47,293 nucleotides of DNA, from positions 1 to 47,293 of the forward strand of contig JAFRPB010000034.1 in assembly GCA_017429345.1 (NCBI GenBank), in the 5' to 3' direction. The DNA is from Clostridia bacterium. GTDB taxonomy: Bacteria > Bacillota > Clostridia > Oscillospirales > Acutalibacteraceae. The notes under the pieces were generated by a model. The model worked only from the letters and a program-made list of their open reading frames with translations, searched no databases and was not told the DNA's origin. This document shows positions 30,133 to 38,473 of the stretch, piece after piece (position 1 is the stretch's first letter; every line of letters begins with the position of its first letter). A program made the position numbers and the translations under genes.

Positions 30133-31410
30133 TTAAAGCAGGCGGTCGCCGCCGTGCAGCTGCGGAAACAGACTGCCGCGGTCCTGCTTCGGCTCCTCTT
30201 CGAAAATGAGTTCCACAACGCCCACGTTGCAGACGGGATCGGGAGAACGCGCGGGCAGGCCTTTCACCGTGATGCGCGCCTTATCCTGCGTAAAGGGAAG
30301 ACTTTCGCCGGAGGGCAGCAGACGCGCTTCAAGCAGCTTCGTATAATATCCGCCCACCGTGAACTCGCCGTTATCCGGCCAGATCCAGTTCCACACGAAG
30401 ACGCGGTTCTTTTTGCGGGTGGTGCTGCGCACGCTGAACTCCCCGGCTGCCGGGTCGACTCTGCCGTACACCGCGTCGCCGTAGGCGGCAAGCCACTGAC
30501 CGACCTGCGTGAGGGGTTCGACCGCCTCGACCGGCACGGAGCCGTCCGGCGCGGGACCGATATTCAGGAGCAGGTTGCCGCAGCTGCCCGTGACGCGCCA
30601 GAGCATTCTCAGAATGCGCTGCGCGTTGTAGCTGTAAGGAGCTGCCTGAGCGGAATCTATGTAGCCCCAGCTTAAGTCGTTGAAGGTCATGCACGCCTCC
30701 CAGTCGCGGTCCATCGGATGAATCTCCCCCTCGGGCGTGCCGAAGTCCTCGTCGAGACGGGAGCGGTTGTTGATGATGATATGCGGCTGGATCGAGCGCA
30801 GGATCTGGTTGCGGCGCAGCGAATCCCAGCCCTCGTAGCTTTCCAGCGGCGCAGCCACGTCGTACCAGAGCACGTCGATCTTGCCGTAATTCGTCAGCAG
30901 CTCGGTGTTGAGCGCGGTAAGATATTCGTTGAACCGCCGACGCGCTTCCGGGTCGGTGGCGCAGTCGCGGCCGTCCGGGTGGTGCCAGTCCATCACGGAC
31001 GAGTAAAAGCCGACGCCGAGCCCGAATTCCCGGCAGGCGTCCACGAACTCGCGCACGATATCGCGGTGCGGTCCGTAATTGACGCTGTTGTAGGGGTTGA
31101 CTTTGGAATCCCAAAGGGAAAAGCCCTCGTGGTGGCGGGTGGTCATCACCATATATTTGCAGCCCGCCTTCTTCGCGAGCGCCGCCCACTCCCGCGGCGC
31201 GCCGGGCTTCGGCAGGAACCGGTCGGCGAGCTTTTCATATTCGGCGACGTCGATATTCTCGTTCGCCATCACCCATTCCTGCCGCCCGGTAACGGCGTAC
31301 AGCCCGTAATGGACGAACATGCCGAAGCGCGCCTCGCGCCACCACCCCATGCGTTCGTCGCGCGTGGCGGCGATCGACGCCTCATACTCCGATTTTGAAA
31401 GATAATTCAT
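30133..31410 (-). CDS. Alpha-L-fucosidase (GH29)
   Basis: A retaining exo-enzyme releasing alpha-L-fucose from oligosaccharides, 425 residues, no signal peptide and so cytosolic. GH29 features: 'WWREARFGMFVHYGLYAVTGRQEW', 'YMVMTTRHHEGFSLWDS', 'LGVGFYSSVMDWHHPD', and 'YGKIDVLWYDV', whose Asp near residue 184 is the expected nucleophile. 'GNLLLNIGPAPDGSVP' closes the barrel and a short beta-domain follows. The ATG at 31410 has GGGAGG upstream. Twenty-six upstream codons are rejected. It heads the leftward unit fucosidase-ydcF-SGNH-GHL, from a promoter with a large palindrome just downstream. Confidence 0.93.
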   Translation of the reverse strand: MNYLSKSEYEASIAATRDERMGWWREARFGMFVHYGLYAVTGRQEWVMANENIDVAEYEKLADRFLPKPGAPREWAALAKKAGCKYMVMTTRHHEGFSLWDSKVNPYNSVNYGPHRDIVREFVDACREFGLGVGFYSSVMDWHHPDGRDCATDPEARRRFNEYLTALNTELLTNYGKIDVLWYDVAAPLESYEGWDSLRRNQILRSIQPHIIINNRSRLDEDFGTPEGEIHPMDRDWEACMTFNDLSWGYIDSAQAAPYSYNAQRILRMLWRVTGSCGNLLLNIGPAPDGSVPVEAVEPLTQVGQWLAAYGDAVYGRVDPAAGEFSVRSTTRKKNRVFVWNWIWPDNGEFTVGGYYTKLLEARLLPSGESLPFTQDKARITVKGLPARSPDPVCNVGVVELIFEEEPKQDRGSLFPQLHGGDRLL

Positions 31411-31456
31411 CTTGCGATCCTCCCGAAACCTGCGCCGCAAAGCGGCTGTTTTTATT

Positions 31457-31486
31457 GAAAGGATCCGCGATCGCGTGCATCCTTTC
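31457..31486. promoter_or_regulatory. 30-bp palindrome in the fucosidase leader, operator candidate
   Basis: GAAAGGAT (31457-31464) and ATCCTTTC (31479-31486) flank a perfect 10-bp palindrome CGCGATCGCG (31466-31475). It starts a few bases downstream of the predicted transcription start, so a bound repressor would block elongation. A regulator is not identified, but an XRE gene is adjacent. Confidence 0.6.
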
Positions 31487-31498
31487 ATATTTTCTTAT

Positions 31499-31527
31499 AT
31501 TGTACAGGATTTCGCGCCGCAATTCAA
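31499..31527 (-). promoter_or_regulatory. Fucosidase operon promoter
   Basis: On the minus strand TTGAAT (31522-31527), 17-base spacer and TACAAT (31499-31504). Confidence 0.75.
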
Positions 31528-31610
31528 GCTTGTTTTTCGATTCCGATCGCTATTTTTACACAAAAGAGAATAATTCTACTTTCCGTTGAACCGTATCGCG
31601 CCGAAAGTGA

Positions 31611-31639
31611 TTGCAAAACCGGCGAAAACGCCGTATACT
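31611..31639 (+). promoter_or_regulatory. XRE regulator promoter with palindromic spacer
   Basis: TTGCAA (31611-31616), 17-base spacer and TATACT (31634-31639). The spacer contains CGGCG-AAAA-CGCCG (31620-31633), ideally placed for autorepression. Confidence 0.7.
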
Positions 31640-31687
31640 ACTGTAGGAAGGAACCGAAACACATCCGGCAGAGAAAGGACGGTCATT

Positions 31688-32440
31688 ATGGAACTTTCGA
31701 TCGGTAAAAACATCAGACGTCTGCGCCGCGAACGCGATCTGACGCAGGAGGAACTGGCGGCGCACCTGGGCATTTCGTTTCAGTCCGTGAGCAAATGGGA
31801 GCGCGGCGACGGCTATCCCGACATCACGATGCTCCCGGCGCTGGCGAACTATTTCCGCGTCAGCGTCGACGAGCTGATCGGCACGGGCGAGATCGAGAAA
31901 AAAGAGAAGTACGACGAAATAGGCCGGCGCTGGGCGGAGAACAACAAAACCGGCCGGCACGCGGAGAACGTCGCGCTGATGCGCAGATCTCTGAAGACGT
32001 TTCCGAACGACGCGCTGCTGCTCGTGCAGCTCTCCACGTCGCTGGAAAAGCTCGAAGGGACGGCCGAGGAAAAAAGAAAGCACCTCGAGGAATCCGTCGC
32101 CGTGCAGGAGCAGATCCTGCGCTACGGGGAGGATTCGGAGGTGCGAGGCGCGACGATGTACAATATCTGCCACGCGTATTGGAAGCTCGGCGAGCATGAA
32201 AAAGCGCTGGAGCAGGCGCGAAAACTCCCGAATCTCTATAAAGCCCGCGAAAACGCGCTCGTGTACTTTCTCACAGGCGAGGAAAAACGGCAGGCGGCGC
32301 GCTCAGCGCTCGAACCGCTCGCGTGGGCGGTCGGGCACCATCTGAAAGCGCTGAGCGAGACGGAAAACGACCCGTCGTATCTTGAAAAAGCCGAAACGAT
32401 CCGCTCGCTTCTGCTTGAATGCCTCGGCAAAGAAGCATGA
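31688..32440 (+). CDS. XRE-family transcriptional regulator with TPR-like C-terminus
   Basis: A 250-residue DNA-binding regulator. The N-terminal HTH_3 domain (1-64) reads 'IGKNIRRLRRERDLTQEELAAHLGISFQSVSKWERGDGYPDITMLPALANYF'. Residues 70-250 are helical with TPR-like pairs ('LLLVQLSTSLEKLEG', 'MYNICHAYWKLGEHEKALEQARKLP'), a layout often tied to sensing a peptide or partner. The ATG at 31688 follows AAAGGACGG. Thirty-four upstream codons include the promoter and are rejected. It is divergent from the fucosidase operon and convergent with the GH36 gene, so it is the only candidate regulator inside the glycan island. Confidence 0.88.
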   Translation: MELSIGKNIRRLRRERDLTQEELAAHLGISFQSVSKWERGDGYPDITMLPALANYFRVSVDELIGTGEIEKKEKYDEIGRRWAENNKTGRHAENVALMRRSLKTFPNDALLLVQLSTSLEKLEGTAEEKRKHLEESVAVQEQILRYGEDSEVRGATMYNICHAYWKLGEHEKALEQARKLPNLYKARENALVYFLTGEEKRQAARSALEPLAWAVGHHLKALSETENDPSYLEKAETIRSLLLECLGKEA

Positions 32441-32444
32441 AAAT

Positions 32445-32490
32445 ACCCGTCCGCAGCCGTGTTTTCGCGGGTGCGGACGGGTCGTTTTTT
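32445..32490 (+). terminator. Terminator after the XRE regulator
   Basis: ACCCGTCCGCA (32445-32455) pairs perfectly with TGCGGACGGGT (32472-32482), followed by CG and six T residues. It lies between convergent genes and may serve both. Confidence 0.9.
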
Positions 32491-32491
32491 A

Positions 32492-34222
32492 TCAATCGGG
32501 TTCTTTCCGCATATTCAGGTATCCGCCCGCGGGAACGGGAACCGGGATCGCGGCGTCGCCGGATATAAAATTTTGCAGAAGCGCGCCGAAACAGTCGTAA
32601 ACGCGCACGCGCAGACGGACGCGGTCTTCGTTGAGGATCACCGTTCCCGGATCGCCGGACGCGTTCCACACGTCCTCGTTTTTTCCGCCGAAACGCGATA
32701 CGGATTCCGAATACAATACCGTGATCCTGCGGTCCGCATTCTCTGCGGACACGGCGGAATACCCCGTCTCGGGGTGTTTTACGCAAAGCTCCCCGCGGGT
32801 CAGAAGATCGCGGTTCGCCTTATAATACGAAAGGAACGCGCCGATCAGCCGCCGCTGTTCTTCGCCCGCCGCGGTCAGCCGCACGGAGATCTGCGGCACC
32901 GAGAACATCACGTTCAGAAGCTGCAGGGCGCAGTTTTCGGCCGTCTCCTCAGGGCTCCAGTACAGCATATCGGAATGCACGGCCACATCGCGCGTCATCA
33001 TGCGCAGATCGACTGCGCCGATCCGGTTCGTCACCGCGTCGAACGCGCAGTCGCAGACGCGCAGCAGATTGCCGAAGCGCAGGATCTCCGGCCCGACGTA
33101 ATACTGCCGGTATTCGAATAAAAAGTCCGGTTTTTCTTTTACCGCGGCGGCGCAGACCTCTTCAAGGAGCCTGCGCACCGCCCCGGATACCGTGGGGATA
33201 TCCATTTCTTCGTTGTACGCGGGCGTATCCTCATTCTCGCGGAAATTGTCGAGAAAGTCCAGCTTCAAGCCGTCGATATCGTATTCGCGGATAAAGCGCA
33301 GATACGTGCCGACGAGATATTCCCGAACCTCGGGATAGCGGATATCGAGCGTCCCGGCGTTGATAAAGCCCGCTTCCCGGTGCAGAAGCTTGTTTTGAAA
33401 ACGGCGATACGCCTCGGTCTCGAAGCCCGCAAACGGGACGGCGAACCAGAGCAGGAGCCTGAGACCGAACGCGTGCGCGTCGCGCACGAAGCCCTTAAAA
33501 TCGGGGAATTTGTCCGGCGCGGGCGTCCAGTCGCCGCTTTTGAGATAATCCTTCGTGCCGCCGCCCGCGATCTGCCAGCCGTCGTCGAGGATCACCGTGC
33601 GGAAGCCGAGCTGCGCGGCAATCCGCAGCTCCTCGGTGAGCTCGGCCTGTTTCGGGTCCTGATGGAACGCATACCAGGTGGAATACAGCGGCGCGAACGC
33701 GTCCTCGGGCAGCGTTACGGCTTTTTCGATCCCCACGTTCCACCTGCTCAGGACCTCGCCCAGCGCCTGCGGGAGCGGGGCGTTTTTTCTGTCGATGCGC
33801 AGGACCGTTTCATACCCCGCGCCGACGCCGGTGAGCTCCGCGAAGAATACGACCGTATCCCGTTCGCTGAAATCGTCGACGTAATACCCGAGCGACGAAT
33901 GCACGCAGGCGTCGTCGAGGGACACGACGCAGTGCGTATTCCCGTCCGTGCGCACCGTGGCGAGCACCGGCGCGCCGCGGAAAAAGCAGGCGTCGGTCTT
34001 CTGCGCATGGAACCACTGCGGCAGGCCTCTGTTCCTGCCGCAGTCGGGCGTCCAGACGGCGATATGCCCGCGCATGGGCTCGGTCCATTCGATGCGCAGG
34101 CGAAGCGTATACGCATTCACTTTTATCTTATACAGCTCTTCGCCGCACTGCGGCTCCGGCAGGAGAAGAACGGCGGCAGAGGAAATTTCCTTTTCGCCGT
34201 CGGTAACGGTAAAACGCATCAT
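32492..34222 (-). CDS. Alpha-galactosidase-like glycoside hydrolase (GH36 type)
   Basis: A 576-residue cytosolic enzyme of clan GH-D. An N-terminal beta-domain (about 1-170) precedes a TIM barrel: 'STWYAFHQD', 'TVILDDGWQ', 'GLRLLLWFAVPFAG', 'DGLKLDFLDNF' (nucleophile Asp near residue 322) and 'LRVCDCAFDAVTNR', which should carry the acid/base Asp. The GH36 'SGGGRFD'-like motif is changed to 'CDCAFD', so specificity may differ from classic raffinose-type alpha-galactosidases. A C-terminal beta-sandwich closes it. AAAGGAG lies five bases before the ATG at 34222 and eight before the next ATG. It is the last gene of GH2-phosphatase-GH36. Confidence 0.87.
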   Translation of the reverse strand: MMRFTVTDGEKEISSAAVLLLPEPQCGEELYKIKVNAYTLRLRIEWTEPMRGHIAVWTPDCGRNRGLPQWFHAQKTDACFFRGAPVLATVRTDGNTHCVVSLDDACVHSSLGYYVDDFSERDTVVFFAELTGVGAGYETVLRIDRKNAPLPQALGEVLSRWNVGIEKAVTLPEDAFAPLYSTWYAFHQDPKQAELTEELRIAAQLGFRTVILDDGWQIAGGGTKDYLKSGDWTPAPDKFPDFKGFVRDAHAFGLRLLLWFAVPFAGFETEAYRRFQNKLLHREAGFINAGTLDIRYPEVREYLVGTYLRFIREYDIDGLKLDFLDNFRENEDTPAYNEEMDIPTVSGAVRRLLEEVCAAAVKEKPDFLFEYRQYYVGPEILRFGNLLRVCDCAFDAVTNRIGAVDLRMMTRDVAVHSDMLYWSPEETAENCALQLLNVMFSVPQISVRLTAAGEEQRRLIGAFLSYYKANRDLLTRGELCVKHPETGYSAVSAENADRRITVLYSESVSRFGGKNEDVWNASGDPGTVILNEDRVRLRVRVYDCFGALLQNFISGDAAIPVPVPAGGYLNMRKEPD

Positions 34223-34274
34223 ACGCGCTCCTTTGTTCCTCAAAATGCGTCGATATACCGAAAGCCCCGCTTTT

Positions 34275-35420
34275 TTATCCGACGAGCTTCGCTTTGAGCG
34301 CTTCGACCTGTTCGCTGCTCATGCCCGCGTCTTTCAGGAAGGCCTCGGCGTAAACGGAAAGATCGGCTTCTCTGAGATCGAGCGAATCGTCCCCCGCCAT
34401 GCTGCGGATCATGGGCACCAGAACGCTGCGGACGATCACGTCATAGCGTTCCTGATCGCTTTCCCACGTGATCTTGTAATAGTTGTCGTAGGTGATCATA
34501 TAGTCGTCGACGATCTCCTGATAGCTCGCGCCGGCGAGCGCTTCGATGAGCATGCAGACGAAGCCCGTGCGGTCCTTGCCCTCGGTGCAGTGAATAAGAT
34601 AGGGCCCGTCTTTTTCCGCCATTTCGGCAAGACCGGAGGCGACCTTCGAGCGGAATTCGTCCGAGCCGTAATTCATATTCAGCGCGAGCGGGATCACGTC
34701 CCCCGCTTCATACAGCGAAAGAAAATACGGGCACGCGAAGCCATCCTTCGAGATATAGCCCTTGATCTTCTCGTCGTTATCGGCAAGATCGAGAATGCAT
34801 TTCACCCCGGCGTCGGAGATCAGCGCGTCAACGTAGGTCGCCCGGTTGTGCTGATTGTCGCACGGAGACGCCGAGCGGTAAACGACGCCCTCTTTAATAT
34901 TGCCGACCGTGATGTTTCTGAAATTCGCGAAAACCTCGTCGCTCGGGAACAGCGTGCGGTCGTCCTCGTAATGGATATCCCGCGCGTTCTGGATTTCCGC
35001 GTATTTGCCCTGCTCGGCGACCGTGATATCGGCGGTATCGGTCTCGCTCAGGCCCGCGACGGTCCACAGATCGTCGCCGTTGTTGATCGCCGCCTTGATA
35101 TAGTCGTAGCCCGGGTAAGCGATCAGCAGCGGATCGCCCGTGAGCGTATAATAGCCGTTGTAATACGGCAGGTCATCCATCTTATAGCCGTTGGAAAAGG
35201 AGACGTTGACGCTGTCGCCGTATTCAAAGCCCTCGGCGTTGAACTCGTCGATCGTCATTTTGAGATACACGCCGCCGAATTCGGGCTCGTGGATCACCGC
35301 AAGACCCGAGACGGAGCGCGAAGGTTCCTTCTGCTTTCCGCCGCACGCGGAAAACGCGCCGCAGATGAAAACGGCGGTCAGCAGCAGTGAGAGTATGCGC
35401 AGCGTTTTGTTTTTCATCAT
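34275..35420 (-). CDS. Lipoprotein tyrosine/phosphoinositide phosphatase
   Basis: A 381-residue exported lipoprotein (lipobox 'GAFSAC' near residue 26). Residues about 37-145 look like a beta-barrel domain of the SAM-hydroxide-adenosyltransferase C-terminal type ('GDSVNVSFSNGYKMDDLPYYNGYYT'). The rest is a Tyr_phosphatase3-like domain with 'RSASP' and the P-loop 'HCTEGKDRTGF' (nucleophile Cys near residue 277), as in Listeria LipA-type phosphatases. It probably works on the outer face of the membrane. GGGAGG is eight bases before the first ATG. It lies 54 bases after the GH2 stop in the same unit, an odd partner for sugar enzymes. Confidence 0.88.
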   Translation of the reverse strand: MMKNKTLRILSLLLTAVFICGAFSACGGKQKEPSRSVSGLAVIHEPEFGGVYLKMTIDEFNAEGFEYGDSVNVSFSNGYKMDDLPYYNGYYTLTGDPLLIAYPGYDYIKAAINNGDDLWTVAGLSETDTADITVAEQGKYAEIQNARDIHYEDDRTLFPSDEVFANFRNITVGNIKEGVVYRSASPCDNQHNRATYVDALISDAGVKCILDLADNDEKIKGYISKDGFACPYFLSLYEAGDVIPLALNMNYGSDEFRSKVASGLAEMAEKDGPYLIHCTEGKDRTGFVCMLIEALAGASYQEIVDDYMITYDNYYKITWESDQERYDVIVRSVLVPMIRSMAGDDSLDLREADLSVYAEAFLKDAGMSSEQVEALKAKLVG

Positions 35421-35474
35421 GACAAAGACCTCCCTGAAATTTTCTATAAATCCATATTACATGAAAAGCATCGG

Positions 35475-38309
35475 TTATTCAAGAGGGTGCGCAAGGTTTT
35501 TGCCGAAATGATCGAGAAGCCCCTTCAGCAGCAGTCCCGCGGCGGGTTCGGAAAACAGATTTTCTTCGATCGAAAAACAATTGAACACCAGCATCCCCGC
35601 GCCGTGCCGGAAGCCGCACAGCACGTGCGCCGCTCCGTAAGCGCCGTCGAACTCATGGAAGCCGGTATAGAACGCCGGGCAGAGCGTGAGATCCGGCGTT
35701 TTCTGCGTCTCGATCGCCGGATGCGGGAAGGTCTGCCCGAACCGCGGGAAATCAACGAGACCAGCACCGAACGCAGCGAAGACCGTTCCCGGCTTCATCA
35801 CGCATTCCTTGTGATACAGCCAGTCGCGGCGGTTCGCCATGCGAAGATCGTCCGCGATCCCGGTCAGTTCCAACAGCTCGGGCTGCGCAAGAAACAGCCC
35901 GGCGTTCAGAAAGACCGCCGTCGCGCCGCGCGCCGCCGCGGCAAGCACACGCAGAAAATCGCTTCGGTCGATCCGTTTTCCGACCAGAAAAGCGCCGCGT
36001 TCTGGGATACGATCCTGCGCCGTCACGCCGCGGGACGAAAGATAGCGGACCGTTTCGTCTTCGACGCCGAACACGCACGCCGTTTTTTCGTTCGGGACCG
36101 TGTCGGCGGGATCGGTCACGTAAAATCGCAGCCTATTGCCCGCGGGCGCGCCGCCGTCAGTCAGAAACGCCGTGAAGGTATACTCCCCGGCGGGGATATC
36201 CAAAGAAAGCGTCTCTTTGCAAACGGGGACTGCGAACGCGTCGTCCGCGACCGTAAACTCCCGGCGGAAGGCGGTCACGGTCCCGTTTCTGCCGACGACC
36301 GCAAACTCCGCGGTATAAACGCCGGGCTTCAGCACGCCGTCGTTGGCAAGCGCCGCCTCAAAGACCACCGGCTCGCCCGCATAGAAATGCGGTTTGACGA
36401 ACAGACAGAAGCGCAGCGGGGACCAGCCGTCCGATACCGCGTCGAACATCTCCGGTTTGAAGCGCCGCCAGTAGGTCCACAGGCCCTCTCCGCACATGCC
36501 GTGGTCGAGCAGCCCCGTGAGACTGAAGCCGCAGAGGTTCGGGTTTGCGCGGATCGCGTTGAAGTCGCGCAGGCGCGCGTCGGCGTTCAGCCGCTGGCTT
36601 TCCCGCAGCATCATTTCGGCGTCGGGCCAGACCGACTCCATGCCGAACCTGCGCCAGTCGCGCATCAGCGCTTCGCTCTGAGCTCCGACCCAGGCAGCGT
36701 CCTCGAGATCCGGTCCGAGACCGCTCTGCCAGAAATGCAGCCACTCGTCGATCACGTCAAAGGCGGAGCCCGTGCCGAACTCGGAGAGGAACACGGGGCG
36801 GCTCCCTTCGCCGAGGGTCCGCAACGCCGAAAGAACGGCCCCGTTCATCGGAAGTTCCGGATAGGTATGAAAATCGCCCGCGCAGTAATTCAGATTCAAA
36901 TCGAGCAGTTCGCAGAGCCGTTCCGAGCCGCCCTCGTTGCCCCACACCGGCTCCCACCGGTCGGAACCGGGATTCGAAACGGAGCCGAGGGTCGGATCGT
37001 TGTCGAACCGCCCCGCGTTAAGAAGGATCAGGCGCGTGGGGTCAAGTTCTCTCGCGCGCGGCAGGAAAGAGACTGCGCGTCGGAACACCGGGCCCTCCTG
37101 CGTCTCGTTCAGAAGTCCCCAGATCACCACGCTCGGGTGGTTGCGGTCGCGTTTGATCATCGCCTCGGTGCAGCGATCCCACCGGCGCAGCATCGATTCT
37201 TCGTCGCCGACGGGACAGCTCTCCGCGCCGACGCCGAGGCACCAGGAGGCAAGACATTCCTCATAGACTAAAAGCCCGATCTCGTCGCAGAAATCAAGCT
37301 GTTCTTTGCGGAAAAGCCCCGCGATGGAGCGCAGCATATTGAAGCCGCAGGCTTTGGCGTAATAAAAATCCTGCTTTGTCATGGAAGGGACTGCCGGAAG
37401 CATCTGCCCCGCGGGGAACGCGTTGCCGGAATGCGCCGACTTAATAAAGAGCTTTCTGCCGTTCAGGCAGAACCAGCCGTCCCGGATGCGGAAATCCCGG
37501 AAGCCGACGCGCGCGGAAACGCAGTGCGAACCGTCGGCAAGCTCCAGCCGCAGCTCGGCGCGGTAAAGATAAGGATCGTCCACGTCCCACAGCCGGAACT
37601 CCGGCACGTCGACGGCCGTTTCATTCTCATTTTCGCCGCGGTACAGCCGGACGGTCGTTTCGCGGCGCGCCGTCAGACGGTCGCCGTCGTATACCAGAAG
37701 CGTGAGCGACGCCGTTTCCTCCGCCGCGCTCACTACCGCCGCCCGGGCAGATAGACGGCCCGTTTTTGCGTCGCAGGAAAAGAAATATTCGTCGAGGTAT
37801 GCGGCGGGCAGCGCTTCGAGCGTCACGCCGTACCAGATCCCGCCGTGGTTCAGACTCGAGCCCGCGCGCTTCCGGACCGTTTTGTTCCGGCAGGGCACGT
37901 TGGTGATATTCAGCCCGTCGATATCTTCGTCCGTGGGGTTCACCACACGCACGGCGAGCAGGTTTTCCCCGGGGCGGATCCGCTCCGTCACGTCGAAAGA
38001 GAACGGGACCTCTCCGCCCTCGTTCTCCCCGAGCAGAACGCCGTTGAGCCACACCGTCGCCTTGTAATCCACGCCCGCAAAGCGCAGCAGGAGCCGGTCG
38101 CGCACCCCGACGGTGAGCTCCGGCGTGAACGCGTGCCAGTAAAACGCGACGCCGTGGTATTCCGGAAACGTCTGCTGGATCACGGAGGGCACGACGGTTT
38201 TCTTCGCGGTCTGCGATACCGCCGCCGTCCAGCCGCGGGCGACGCCGTCGTTTTCGGGGTCGATATCGATCAGCCAATCCGTAAGCTGTATTGATCTGTA
38301 TTCGGTCAT
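35475..38309 (-). CDS. Glycoside hydrolase family 2 enzyme (beta-galactosidase/glucuronidase-like)
   Basis: A 944-residue retaining exo-glycosidase without signal peptide. Sugar-binding jelly roll at about 1-175 ('GVDYKATVWLNGVLLGENEGG'), Ig-like domain to about 285, TIM barrel with 'GFNMLRSIAG', acid/base Glu in 'VIWGLLNETQ' (near 403) and nucleophile Glu in 'VFLSEFG' (near 509). After about 650 come an Ig-like domain and a GATase-like alpha/beta region ('RVLAAAARGATAVFLNAGLF') ending near 940, an accessory tail seen in some large GH2 proteins. The exact sugar cannot be read from sequence. The ATG at 38309 follows AAGGTG. It heads a leftward unit with the phosphatase and GH36. Confidence 0.9.
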   Translation of the reverse strand: MTEYRSIQLTDWLIDIDPENDGVARGWTAAVSQTAKKTVVPSVIQQTFPEYHGVAFYWHAFTPELTVGVRDRLLLRFAGVDYKATVWLNGVLLGENEGGEVPFSFDVTERIRPGENLLAVRVVNPTDEDIDGLNITNVPCRNKTVRKRAGSSLNHGGIWYGVTLEALPAAYLDEYFFSCDAKTGRLSARAAVVSAAEETASLTLLVYDGDRLTARRETTVRLYRGENENETAVDVPEFRLWDVDDPYLYRAELRLELADGSHCVSARVGFRDFRIRDGWFCLNGRKLFIKSAHSGNAFPAGQMLPAVPSMTKQDFYYAKACGFNMLRSIAGLFRKEQLDFCDEIGLLVYEECLASWCLGVGAESCPVGDEESMLRRWDRCTEAMIKRDRNHPSVVIWGLLNETQEGPVFRRAVSFLPRARELDPTRLILLNAGRFDNDPTLGSVSNPGSDRWEPVWGNEGGSERLCELLDLNLNYCAGDFHTYPELPMNGAVLSALRTLGEGSRPVFLSEFGTGSAFDVIDEWLHFWQSGLGPDLEDAAWVGAQSEALMRDWRRFGMESVWPDAEMMLRESQRLNADARLRDFNAIRANPNLCGFSLTGLLDHGMCGEGLWTYWRRFKPEMFDAVSDGWSPLRFCLFVKPHFYAGEPVVFEAALANDGVLKPGVYTAEFAVVGRNGTVTAFRREFTVADDAFAVPVCKETLSLDIPAGEYTFTAFLTDGGAPAGNRLRFYVTDPADTVPNEKTACVFGVEDETVRYLSSRGVTAQDRIPERGAFLVGKRIDRSDFLRVLAAAARGATAVFLNAGLFLAQPELLELTGIADDLRMANRRDWLYHKECVMKPGTVFAAFGAGLVDFPRFGQTFPHPAIETQKTPDLTLCPAFYTGFHEFDGAYGAAHVLCGFRHGAGMLVFNCFSIEENLFSEPAAGLLLKGLLDHFGKNLAHPLE

Positions 38310-38346
38310 ATGAATCACCTTTTTCGTGCTGTCAGTGTACAGAAAA

Positions 38347-38375
38347 AGTATAACATTTTTTTATTCCAATGTAAA
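38347..38375 (-). promoter_or_regulatory. GH2 operon promoter
   Basis: On the minus strand TTTACA (38370-38375), 17-base spacer and TATACT (38347-38352). It is back to back with the rightward promoter at 38416. A direct repeat CGACGCA-CGTA-CGACGCA lies between them (about 38392-38409) and could bind a shared regulator. Confidence 0.75.
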
Positions 38376-38415
38376 GAATTTGCTTATTCCGACGCACGTA
38401 CGACGCATTTTCCCG

Positions 38416-38443
38416 TTGACAACGCGAGCGCAACTAATATAAA
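38416..38443 (+). promoter_or_regulatory. Promoter of the rightward glycan operon
   Basis: TTGACA (38416-38421), 16-base spacer and TATAAA (38438-38443), about 30 bases before the esterase gene. Confidence 0.75.
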
Positions 38444-38473
38444 ATAGAAATTGAACATCAAAGCGAAAGAAGT

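Noticed and set aside
35487-37271. 594-codon plus-strand frame inside the GH2 gene
   Set aside because: It is a GC-driven antisense shadow of the GH2 frame and has no recognisable protein features. The same holds for 33948-35390, 45286-46854, 29509-30675 and 27630-28844.
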